Part shown: positions 1 through 5,711 of the stretch, in pieces
How the letters are laid out: each line of letters opens with the position of its first letter
Position numbering within the stretch: position 1 is the first letter of the stretch
Origin: Spirochaetota bacterium
GTDB lineage: Bacteria > Spirochaetota > Spirochaetia > Treponematales > Treponemataceae
Assembly (NCBI GenBank): GCA_029571425.1
Contig: JAKPSR010000032.1
Location: 1-7,708, forward strand
Length of the DNA: 7,708 bases
Direction of reading: 5' to 3'
Made by a program: the position numbers and the translations under genes
Notes under the pieces: model-generated
What the model was told of the DNA's origin: nothing
Databases searched by the model: none
The model's input: only the letters and a program-made list of their open reading frames with translations

Positions 1-2
1 GG

Positions 3-446
3 GCCGGAATGAGCGAGGGCGCCGCACTCGCCGACCTTCGCCTCCTTCGCGACACGCTCGACCCCGGGCGCGAGCCGCTTCGCGCGGGCCGCGGACCGGT
101 CGCCCGGTTCCGCTCGTTCCTCAGGCGCGCGTTCGGCCTAATCCCGACGAGCGGCCCCCGGGACGCGGAAACGGCGCGAGTCCTCCGTTCCGCCTTCTCA
201 GGAGATGGCGCCGGTGCCATCGGCGTGCATGAGTGGGGAGGCGTCCTTTGGTTCAACAAGGAACGGGCCGAGCGGGCGTTCCTTCTTATCGACGCGGCCG
301 ACCTCGCGGAAGCGGGGCCACTATCGCGCCGGGCGCTTGCCCGATTCAGCGCGCGGCGCGCGGCGCGAAGGGCGGTCTTTGCGGGCCAAGCAGAGGCTGC
401 TGGATACCGAGTCGAGGATTTCCTCTCCCGCTATCCCGTCATTTAA
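3..446 (+). CDS. C-terminal part of an unrecognised protein (5' end open at window edge)
   Basis: The reading frame is open from the window edge to a TAA at 444-446. An ATG lies at 9, but the codons before it contain no stop and no clear Shine-Dalgarno precedes it, so the gene probably begins outside the window. Codon use is strongly G/C at third positions along its length, which supports real coding. The visible 145 or more residues are Arg/Ala/Leu-rich and soluble, with no membrane segment. The most distinctive stretch is an aromatic motif, HEWGGVLWFNKE, about 74-85 residues after the ATG, followed by Ala/Arg-rich probable helices. Vague resemblance to the C-terminal tail of some GH13 alpha-amylase-like proteins (a W-x-G-x-x-W-F-N-K-E pattern) comes from memory and is weak; no catalytic motif is present here. 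It converges on the small gene at 517-651. Function is not assigned. Confidence 0.7.
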   Translation, partial: AGMSEGAALADLRLLRDTLDPGREPLRAGRGPVARFRSFLRRAFGLIPTSGPRDAETARVLRSAFSGDGAGAIGVHEWGGVLWFNKERAERAFLLIDAADLAEAGPLSRRALARFSARRAARRAVFAGQAEAAGYRVEDFLSRYPVI

Positions 447-483
447 ACGAAAAGGGCCGTCCCGCCATCCGGCGAAACGGCCC
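445..483 (-). terminator. Intrinsic terminator of the small gene (minus strand)
   Basis: Read on the minus strand, positions 483-454 fold into a continuous 13-bp stem with a GGAT tetraloop. The outer seven pairs are GGGCCGT/ACGGCCC, then come two U-G wobbles, then CGCC/GGCG. It is followed directly by the T-rich tract TTTTCGTTT (453-445). On the plus strand the wobbles become C/A mismatches and no T-tract follows, so the element is oriented for minus-strand transcription. It ends the transcript of the 44-codon gene and probably any readthrough from the threonine synthase gene. Its T-tract touches the stop codon of the convergent plus-strand gene. Confidence 0.85.
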
Positions 484-493
484 TATCACGCTA

Positions 494-513
494 TCGCGCG
501 CGGGATCGCGCGA
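494..513 (-). other. GC hairpin between small-gene stop and terminator
   Basis: Arms TCGCGCG (494-500) and CGCGCGA (507-513) form a perfect 7-bp stem around a 6-nt loop. It begins 3 nt after the stop codon of the small gene and lies 10 nt upstream of the terminator stem in transcript order. No T-tract follows, so it is probably a 3'-UTR stability or backup hairpin rather than a terminator. CG-rich sequence makes such stems easy to form by chance. Confidence 0.4.
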
Positions 514-516
514 GCT

Positions 517-651
517 TTAGCTCTTTTGCGCGTTTTCCTCGACGTACTTTTTAAACTCCTCGAGGGACATCTTGTCGGAATACAGGGGGTACAAGGCCTC
601 CACCAGCTCTTCAACCGACTCGAATTTCGCCCCATCAAGCTTCACTGCCAT
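517..651 (-). CDS. Small 44-residue acidic/basic helical protein, function unknown
   Basis: A 44-codon gene from ATG (651-649) to TAA (519-517). The protein begins MAVKLDGAKFESVEELVEAL and ends in a Lys/Glu-rich segment, EEFKKYVEENAQKS. It looks soluble and mainly helical, with a possible helix at residues 12-22 (after a short beta-like start) and another at 29-41. No Cys, no signal peptide and no membrane segment are present. The case for a real gene is its signals: AAGGGGG at 659-665 lies 7 nt before the ATG, a TATAAT -10 box (682-687) and TTGCGC -35 (706-711) have 18-bp spacing, and a strong terminator follows 34 nt after the stop. It lies downstream of the threonine synthase gene on the same strand, 76 nt after that stop. 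I do not recognise the family; a conserved lineage-specific small protein is the best description. Confidence 0.8.
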   Translation of the reverse strand: MAVKLDGAKFESVEELVEALYPLYSDKMSLEEFKKYVEENAQKS

Positions 652-681
652 ACCGTATCCCCCTTATGCAATCGGCAACTA

Positions 682-711
682 ATTATAGTATGTTTTTGCC
701 GGGGCGCGCAA
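682..711 (-). promoter_or_regulatory. Sigma70-type promoter of the small gene
   Basis: Minus strand: -35 TTGCGC at 711-706, an 18-bp spacer, and a consensus -10 TATAAT at 687-682. The predicted start is near 675, giving a short 5' leader of about 24 nt that contains the AAGGGGG ribosome binding site. The AT-rich patch stands out in otherwise GC-rich surroundings. Confidence 0.75.
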
Positions 712-727
712 GAACGGATGCGGTCGG

Positions 728-2050
728 CTACGGCCGTTTACCCGTAAAATCCTCGAGTAAGGTAACCAAGGCGGCAAGGTCGTTCGGGATCGACGCGGTC
801 CCGGCAACGGGCTCTGCCGCGGTCTTGACGAAATCGGGGACGATCGGTGCCTCACCGCAGGCGACGCGGATTTGATCGGCCTCGAATGAGGGATGGTCCT
901 TCGAGACGAGAACGACGGTCCCCTCGTCCGAGTCGACGCGATCGCGCGCGGCGTCGATCGCCCCGTAGGCGGACGCCGTCGCCGAGTCGAGCATCACGCC
1001 GTGGTCGCGGTAGGCGCGAAGCATTAGGTCGGGCACCGACGCCGGGGCGACGGGCGCGGGAAAGACGAGACCGCGAAGCAGGGCCGGGCTCGCCTGAAAT
1101 ACCTGCTCAAGCCGCTCGATGTTCGATGGGCTCGCCGGGTCGTTCGCCCCGCGCTTTTCGAGCGGGACCATCGAGTCGAGGCAGACGCAGCGGCCGGTCG
1201 CGTCGCAGGAAAGAGCGGGCGTACTGTCGGTGATGAACCCGTTGACGGGTAACGAGAACTTCCACGCGTAGAGCCCGGCGACGAGGTTGCCGTAGTTCCC
1301 GGACGGAACCGCGTAGAAGATGTCCCCGTGGGCCTTTCGCCTGATGCGGGTAAAGGCGAACATGTAGAAAAAAACCTGCGGCAGTAGCCGGGCGATGTTC
1401 ACCGTGTTCGCGAGGGTAAGGCCAAGCCGCGAGACGAGCTCCCGGTTCGCGTAGGCCCCGCGCACCAGGCGCAGGGCGTCGTCAAGCGACCCATCGACCT
1501 CGATCGGGAGTATGTTTCCCCCGTTCTTCGCGAGGCTCTCCGGGTCAAGGCCGCGGGCGCCGCCTTTCGGGTACACGAGAACGGTCTTAAGGCGTCGCTT
1601 CCCGGCGAAGGCGCGGGCGATGCTCCTGCCGGTCATGCCGGCGGTCGCCGCGAGCACGACGGCCTCGCGGTCTTCCATCGTTAAGATGTGCTCAAGGGCA
1701 GAGGCAAGCCAAGCGAGACCGAAATCCTTATGCGAACCCGTCGGCCCATGGAAAAGCTCGAGGGAGAAAAGGCGGTCGTCGAGCTGACGGAGCTTGGGGG
1801 AGTAGCCAGAGAAGGCCGTCGCCGCGATGCGCTCGGAGACGACGGGGCTGAATTCCTCTTTCAGCAAGGCCGACGTCAGGGTCCCCGAGATAGAAGAGAA
1901 CGAGGTTGTCTCGTCCATGTACATCACCCATGGGCGCAAGTCCTCCTCCCGCGCGGGGACGTAAAGACCTCCGTCGCGCGGCAGGCAATCGAGGACCGCG
2001 TTCCTGAAACTCACCGACTTCTTGCCGTTGCGGGTACTGACTAGCTGCAT
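728..2050 (-). CDS. thrC: Threonine synthase (PLP-dependent, fold type II)
   Basis: A 440-residue protein, close to the usual 430-500 of ThrC, which converts O-phosphohomoserine to threonine in the cytoplasm using PLP. Family features in order: an N-terminal domain with YVP (30-32) and a T-x-F-type helix region (49-80); the PLP-lysine motif HGPTGSHKDF (101-110, K108; E. coli has HGPTLAFKDF); the loop ATAGMTGRS (135-143); NTVNIARLLPQ (215-225); the phosphate-binding VPSGNYGN (248-255); SNIERL (309-314); and DHP (385-387). The start is set by ATG at 2050 with GGGAGGA (2055-2061) just upstream. Oddity: the loop that is usually TSGDTG reads TAGMTG here, so the Asp is Met, and the residues before K108 are also atypical (GSH). 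This could mark a divergent ThrC or a threonine-synthase-like enzyme with altered substrate handling. Its own -10 box lies upstream. No clear terminator follows its TAG stop, so readthrough into the small gene is likely. Confidence 0.88.
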   Translation of the reverse strand: MQLVSTRNGKKSVSFRNAVLDCLPRDGGLYVPAREEDLRPWVMYMDETTSFSSISGTLTSALLKEEFSPVVSERIAATAFSGYSPKLRQLDDRLFSLELFHGPTGSHKDFGLAWLASALEHILTMEDREAVVLAATAGMTGRSIARAFAGKRRLKTVLVYPKGGARGLDPESLAKNGGNILPIEVDGSLDDALRLVRGAYANRELVSRLGLTLANTVNIARLLPQVFFYMFAFTRIRRKAHGDIFYAVPSGNYGNLVAGLYAWKFSLPVNGFITDSTPALSCDATGRCVCLDSMVPLEKRGANDPASPSNIERLEQVFQASPALLRGLVFPAPVAPASVPDLMLRAYRDHGVMLDSATASAYGAIDAARDRVDSDEGTVVLVSKDHPSFEADQIRVACGEAPIVPDFVKTAAEPVAGTASIPNDLAALVTLLEDFTGKRP

Positions 2051-2076
2051 CGAATCCTCCCAATGGGCGTTATTTC

Positions 2077-2105
2077 ATTATATACCACCCGCGGGGCAAA
2101 AGAAA
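2077..2105 (-). promoter_or_regulatory. Probable promoter of the threonine synthase gene
   Basis: In the 62-bp gap behind the upstream gene, the minus strand carries TATAAT at 2082-2077, overlapping the extended form TGG-TATATA. A weak -35 candidate, TTTCTT (2105-2100), lies 17 bp upstream. The predicted start near 2070 leaves a leader of about 20 nt with the GGGAGGA ribosome binding site at 2061-2055. The -10 is convincing and the -35 is poor. It allows transcription independent of the upstream DUF2156 gene. Confidence 0.6.
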
Positions 2106-2112
2106 GGAAGGC

Positions 2113-3018
2113 TTACGGTTGGGACGTCGCGGCATTCGCGGCGCGGACCGCGCGGTATTTCTCCACGAAGCCCGAAGGCCGATAGGTCAGCTTCGCCTGA
2201 CGCATCCCCTCGTCGCCTAGGTCCTGTTCGCGGTTCACGAACTCGACCGACTCGGGAAGGGACTGGGCGAAGAGGTAGTTGATGAACTGATAGGCGCCCC
2301 GATACTCAACCTTCGCCTTCTCGAAGTGGACGGCGGCGATGCGCCCTCCCGCGAGCGGCTCGGCGAGGCACCAGGCGACGGGAATCCCCTTGACGTAGAG
2401 GACGATGCCGGACATCTCGAAGGCGTCGATGAGCTCGAGCGCCTCGCGCGCGGCGCGGTAGTCCGTCTCCTCCGGGCGCTCCTCGTGCGAAACCCAGGAC
2501 TCGAGCACCTCGAGGGCGTCGGGCACGGTCTCGCGGTCAAGGGGCCGCGTCGAGTAATCGGGATAGGCGAGAAGGAAGGCGTTCACGTGGTTCTTCTTCT
2601 TGTGATACTTCTTTCCGGAAAGGGTCGCGAGGTCCGATCGGAGATAGAGGTAGTCGTAGTTGTCCCGATCGGCCTCGACGGTGTACCCCCAGCCCTCGAT
2701 CAGCATGCGGTTACAGCAAAGGAAGGTCGGCGATATCAGCTTCCAGTAATCGCGTCCCTCGAAGAGGGTGGCGACGGTTTCCTTGTCGACCGAGCAGCAA
2801 GGGGTGACGAAGAAACGCTTCCCATCGCGCTCGCCCAGGACGATCAGCAGGTTGTCCTTCAGGCTGACCTGATAGCCGTACCGCTCGCGGAACAGATAAA
2901 AGCCGGCGAAGCTGAACTCCGATATCCCGTCGGGAAGCCGGGTCAGGCAGGGGGTAATCTCGCGGGCCATCTCGAGCGATAGGGGGGCGAATTCGGGGTA
3001 ACGCGGGAGGCTGCTCAT
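2113..3018 (-). CDS. DUF2156 / phosphatidylglycerol lysyltransferase C-terminal-like protein
   Basis: A 301-residue soluble protein with the double acyltransferase-like (GNAT-type) fold expected of the DUF2156 family, which is related to the catalytic C-terminal domain of MprF-type aminoacyl-phosphatidylglycerol synthases. Recognisable blocks: FSFAGFYLFRERYGYQVS (35-52); YDYLYLRSDLATLSGKKYHKKKN (121-143), whose basic stretch is typical of the family; GIVLYVKGIPVAW (204-216) of the second half; FEKAKVEYRGAYQFINYLF (232-250); and the signature VNREQDLGDEGMRQAKLTYRP (261-281). It lacks the membrane domain of MprF, so lipid lysylation cannot be assumed; many stand-alone members have no known substrate. 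The ATG at 3018 has no Shine-Dalgarno, but the PEFAPLSLEMA start fits the family. A -10 box 6 nt before the ATG suggests a leaderless transcript. It is divergent from pepT. Confidence 0.82.
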   Translation of the reverse strand: MSSLPRYPEFAPLSLEMAREITPCLTRLPDGISEFSFAGFYLFRERYGYQVSLKDNLLIVLGERDGKRFFVTPCCSVDKETVATLFEGRDYWKLISPTFLCCNRMLIEGWGYTVEADRDNYDYLYLRSDLATLSGKKYHKKKNHVNAFLLAYPDYSTRPLDRETVPDALEVLESWVSHEERPEETDYRAAREALELIDAFEMSGIVLYVKGIPVAWCLAEPLAGGRIAAVHFEKAKVEYRGAYQFINYLFAQSLPESVEFVNREQDLGDEGMRQAKLTYRPSGFVEKYRAVRAANAATSQP

Positions 3019-3024
3019 ACGAAA

Positions 3025-3053
3025 AGGTTACTGCTTTCCCCGGCGAAAGGCAA
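3025..3053 (-). promoter_or_regulatory. Promoter of the DUF2156 gene, predicted leaderless
   Basis: Minus strand: -35 TTGCCT (3053-3048), exactly 17 bp of spacer, and -10 TAACCT (3030-3025). Only 6 nt separate the -10 box from the A of the ATG at 3018, which places the predicted transcription start at the start codon. No ribosome binding site is visible, in agreement with a leaderless mRNA. Its -35 lies 1 bp from the -35 of the opposing pepT promoter. Confidence 0.55.
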
Positions 3054-3054
3054 G

Positions 3055-3083
3055 TTGACCTCAGCTGGCAAATATCGTACTCT
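3055..3083 (+). promoter_or_regulatory. Promoter of pepT-murA, predicted leaderless
   Basis: Plus strand: -35 TTGACC (3055-3060), 17-bp spacer, and -10 TACTCT (3078-3083). Start-site spacing places +1 at about 3090-3092, on or beside the pepT ATG (3092-3094). The sequence just before the ATG, TAGCCTATC, contains no Shine-Dalgarno. The promoter would drive pepT and, by readthrough, murA. Confidence 0.6.
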
Positions 3084-3091
3084 AGCCTATC

Positions 3092-4366
3092 ATGAACGCA
3101 AGCCGGCATTCCGAGGCCCTCCTCGCGCGCTTCCTGCGATACGCAGCGCGCGGCACGCAGAGCGACGCGGCCGTAGCCGACGCGGGGACTATCCCCTCGA
3201 CCGAGACGCAGCGAAAACTCGCCGAGGATATCGCGACCGAGCTCCGCGGCCTTGGCCTTACCGACGTCGAGGTAGACGATAATTCCTATCTCGTCGCCCG
3301 CGTTCCGGCGAGCCCGGGACTCGAGGCGATCCCGCCCTTCGGCCTTTCGGCCCACCTCGACACCGCGAGCGACGCCCCCGGCGATCCGGTGCGGCCACTC
3401 GTCCACCGAGACTGGGACGGATCGCCGATCTCCCTCGCGGACGGAGTCGTCCTCGACCCCGCAACAGATACCGACCTCGCGCGCAGGAAAGGCGACGCGA
3501 TCGTCACCTCCGATGGGACAAGCCTCCTCGGCGCGGACGACAAGGCGGGCGTCGCCGAGATCGTCACCCTCGCCGAAATTCTCCTCTCCGATCCCTCGAT
3601 CCCCCACGGCCCAATCGAGATACTCCTCAGCCCCGACGAGGAGACCGGCCATGGGATGGATCGCGTGCCGCTACGCAAGCTTAAGTCGACCGCCTTCTAC
3701 ACCGTCGACGGGGGAACCGCCGGCGAGATCGAGGCCGAGTGCTTCAACGCCTGGAAGGTCGACGCCGTCTTCGCCGGAATCGCGGCCCACCTCGGCTCGG
3801 CCCGAGGGAAGATGGTCAACGCCGTCTCGATGGCGGCTAGCTTCGTCTCCGCCCTTCCCGCGCAGGAAAGCCCCGAGTCGACCGACGGCCGGCTCGGCTA
3901 CTTCTGCGCCCTCGGGATATCAGGCGCCGTCGAGCGCGCCGAGGTCTCGGTCTTCGTCCGCGACTTCGACATCGACGAGATGGAGCGCCGCCTCGACCGC
4001 CTCGACGCGATCGCGCGCGCCGTCGAGGCGCGCTACCCCGGCGGGACCGTGACCCTGACGAGGACGCGCCAATACCTCAACATGAAGCGCCGAGTCGACG
4101 AGCGACCCGAGGTCCTCTCGATACTGGAAGAAGCGGTCAGGCGCGCCGGGCTCGAGCCCCATCTTAAGCCGATCCGCGGCGGCACTGACGGCTCGCGCCT
4201 CACCGAACTCGGCATCCCGACCCCGAACGTCTTTACCGGCGGGCACAACTACCATTCGCGAACCGAGTGGGCGTCCCTCGCCGAAATGATCCAAGCTCTC
4301 GACACCCTCGTCGAGCTCTCCCGCCTCTGGGCGGAGCGAGCCCGCGACGCGACAATAAGGAATTGA
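3092..4366 (+). CDS. pepT: Peptidase T (tripeptide aminopeptidase, M20B zinc peptidase)
   Basis: A 424-residue protein, close to E. coli PepT (about 408). PepT is a cytoplasmic dinuclear zinc enzyme that removes N-terminal residues from tripeptides. Signatures in order: FLRYAARGTQS (14-24); SAHLDTA (86-92) with metal ligand H88 and catalytic-site D90; DGTSLLGADDKAG (141-153) with bridging D149; SPDEETGHG (180-188) with catalytic base E183 and ligand E184; FYTVDGG (202-208) with ligand D206; the dimerisation-domain stretch from about 217 to 325; IRGGTDGSRL (361-370); and FTGGHNYHSRTEW (381-393) with ligand H388. All expected metal-binding positions are present, so the enzyme should be active. 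The start matches the family N-terminus. It has no Shine-Dalgarno and sits at a predicted transcription start. Its stop lies 2 nt before murA, so the two are co-transcribed and probably translationally coupled. Confidence 0.95.
   Translation: MNASRHSEALLARFLRYAARGTQSDAAVADAGTIPSTETQRKLAEDIATELRGLGLTDVEVDDNSYLVARVPASPGLEAIPPFGLSAHLDTASDAPGDPVRPLVHRDWDGSPISLADGVVLDPATDTDLARRKGDAIVTSDGTSLLGADDKAGVAEIVTLAEILLSDPSIPHGPIEILLSPDEETGHGMDRVPLRKLKSTAFYTVDGGTAGEIEAECFNAWKVDAVFAGIAAHLGSARGKMVNAVSMAASFVSALPAQESPESTDGRLGYFCALGISGAVERAEVSVFVRDFDIDEMERRLDRLDAIARAVEARYPGGTVTLTRTRQYLNMKRRVDERPEVLSILEEAVRRAGLEPHLKPIRGGTDGSRLTELGIPTPNVFTGGHNYHSRTEWASLAEMIQALDTLVELSRLWAERARDATIRN
4357..4361 (+). promoter_or_regulatory. 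Ribosome binding site that fixes the murA start
   Basis: AAGGA at 4357-4361 lies 7 nt before the ATG at 4369, inside the last codons of pepT. It supports the start at 4369 rather than the in-frame ATG at 4267, which would add 34 residues not found in the family. Confidence 0.8.
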
Positions 4367-4368
4367 GT

Positions 4369-5649
4369 ATGTACGAATACGTGATCGACGGCGGTTTCCC
4401 GATTAAGGGAACCGTCAAGGCAAGCGGGAACAAGAACGCCGCCCTTCCCTGCATCGCGGCGGCGCTCCTAACCGAGGAGCCGGTAACCCTCCGCAACCTC
4501 CCCGAGATCGAGGACATGCAGGTCATGCTCGAGATATTCTCGGCCCTCGGGGGAGAGGTCGAGCGAATCGCCGCAGGCGAATACCGACTGTCGATGCGCG
4601 CGGAACCCCGAACGGATATTCCCCTCGCGCTCTCCAAGAAAATCCGGGCATCCATCCTTTTCGCCGGCCCTCTCCTTGCCCGCGCGGGAAAGGCGATCCT
4701 CCCGCCGCCCGGCGGCGACGTCATCGGGCGTCGCCGGCTCGACACGCACTTCCTCGCGCTTACCGAGCTGGGCGCGCGCGTCGAGATCGACGGGCAGTTC
4801 ACCTTCACCGCGAACAAGCTCAAGGGACAGGACATCTTCCTCGACGAGGCGTCCGTTACCGCGACCGAAAACGCCGTGATGGCGGCCGTACTCGCCGAGG
4901 GAAAGACCGTCATCACCAACGCGGCGAGCGAGCCTCACGTCCAGGACCTTTGCCGCATGCTGATCGGCATGGGGGCGTCGATATCGGGCATCGGCTCGAA
5001 CATACTCGTCATCGAAGGCAAGGACAGACTCGGCGGCGTCGACTACCGCATCGGCCCCGACTACATGGAGATTGGCTCATTCATCGGCCTCGCCGCGGTC
5101 ACCCACGGCAGCCTCACGATCACCGACGTCGAGCCGCGCGACATGCGCCCGATTCGCCTCGCCTTCGGCAAGCTCGGCATTCGCTGGGACATCGAGGGCA
5201 CGACCCTATCAGTCTCGGCGCAGCAGGACCTCAAGGTCAACTGCGATCTCGGCGGGATGATACCGAAGATCGACGACGCGCCCTGGCCGGGCTTCCCGCC
5301 GGACCTGACGAGCATCATGACGGTCGTCGCCACCCAGGTGGACGGCACCGTCCTCGTGCACGAGAAGATGTTCGAGTCGCGGATGTTCTTCGTCGACAAG
5401 CTGATCGGCATGGGGGCGCGCATCACCCTCTGCGACCCGCACCGCGCCGTGGTGTCGGGCCCAAGCGTCCTCCACGGGTCCGATCTCGTCTCTCCCGACG
5501 TCCGGGCCGGGATGGCGATGGTTATCGCCGCGCTTTGCGCGCGCGGCGAAAGCGTCATTCGAAACGTCTACCAAATCGAGCGGGGATACGAAAACCTTAC
5601 CGAGCGGCTACAGAGCCTTGGCGCCCATATCGAGCGCCGACGGGCGTAA
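4369..5649 (+). CDS. murA: UDP-N-acetylglucosamine 1-carboxyvinyltransferase with active-site Cys-to-Asp
   Basis: A 426-residue protein of normal MurA length. It transfers enolpyruvate from PEP to UDP-GlcNAc, the first committed step of peptidoglycan synthesis, in the cytoplasm. Family features: an N-terminal strand ending GGFPIKG; SGNKNAALP (19-27) with catalytic K22 and N23; the mobile loop PPPGGDVIGRRRLD (112-125); ASVTATEN (161-168); GPDYMEIGSF (229-238); GFPPDL (308-313) with the general-base-type D312; R379 in DVRAGMAMV; and R405 in IERGYENL. The loop residue equivalent to E. coli Cys115 is Asp117 (GAC, 4717-4719). This substitution is known from Mycobacterium, Chlamydia and Borrelia MurA, where the enzyme stays active and is insensitive to fosfomycin, so the same is expected here. 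It follows pepT by 2 nt. No T-rich terminator follows; the hairpin array at 5661-5711 begins 11 nt after the stop. Confidence 0.95.
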   Translation: MYEYVIDGGFPIKGTVKASGNKNAALPCIAAALLTEEPVTLRNLPEIEDMQVMLEIFSALGGEVERIAAGEYRLSMRAEPRTDIPLALSKKIRASILFAGPLLARAGKAILPPPGGDVIGRRRLDTHFLALTELGARVEIDGQFTFTANKLKGQDIFLDEASVTATENAVMAAVLAEGKTVITNAASEPHVQDLCRMLIGMGASISGIGSNILVIEGKDRLGGVDYRIGPDYMEIGSFIGLAAVTHGSLTITDVEPRDMRPIRLAFGKLGIRWDIEGTTLSVSAQQDLKVNCDLGGMIPKIDDAPWPGFPPDLTSIMTVVATQVDGTVLVHEKMFESRMFFVDKLIGMGARITLCDPHRAVVSGPSVLHGSDLVSPDVRAGMAMVIAALCARGESVIRNVYQIERGYENLTERLQSLGAHIERRRA

Positions 5650-5660
5650 GCGAACCGAAG

Positions 5661-5711
5661 CGGTCAGAATGACCGCCTCGCTCATTCTGAGCGCGGCGCT
5701 CATTCTGAGCG
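5661..5711. repeat. Three tandem 18-bp hairpin units between convergent genes
   Basis: Three perfect 15-bp stem-loops (6-bp stem, 3-nt loop) start at 5661, 5679 and 5697, an exact 18-bp period. They are CGGTCA-GAA-TGACCG, CGCTCA-TTC-TGAGCG and CGCTCA-TTC-TGAGCG. Units 2 and 3 share a 15-bp identical core; the third stem extends to 7 bp (5696-5712). Unit 1 has the loop in the opposite sense and a compensated base pair in the stem (GGTCA/TGACC against GCTCA/TGAGC). The core TCATTCTGAG(CG) resembles a short intergenic repeat that I recall as widespread in bacterial genomes, but this is from memory. The array lies between murA and the convergent permease gene and provides the stop codon of the latter (5702-5700). 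No T-tract is present. A possible role is bidirectional transcript-end stabilisation. Confidence 0.8.

Noticed and set aside
724..735. Short stem CGGC-TACG-GCCG at the end of the threonine synthase gene as a terminator
   Set aside because: Only 4 bp, overlaps the stop codon and has no T-tract; the functional terminator is the one at 445-483.
2088..2095. Palindrome CCCGCGGG in the gap before the threonine synthase gene as operator or terminator
   Set aside because: Eight bases of CG-rich self-complementary sequence are expected by chance here, and it lies within the spacer of the proposed promoter without a T-tract.
2711..3652. A 313-codon minus-strand open frame crossing the DUF2156 gene, the promoter gap and pepT
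   Set aside because: It overlaps two confidently identified genes and the divergent promoter region, has no family-like motifs and is rich in Arg/Gly/Asp, as expected from antisense frames in GC-rich DNA.
4267..4368. A 34-residue N-terminal extension of murA
   Set aside because: The extension lies inside pepT, is Arg/Pro-rich, is not found in the family, and a proper ribosome binding site precedes the ATG at 4369.
4950..5672. A 240-codon plus-strand frame inside murA
   Set aside because: Entirely within murA in another frame, with a His/Arg/Pro-rich composition typical of a shadow frame.
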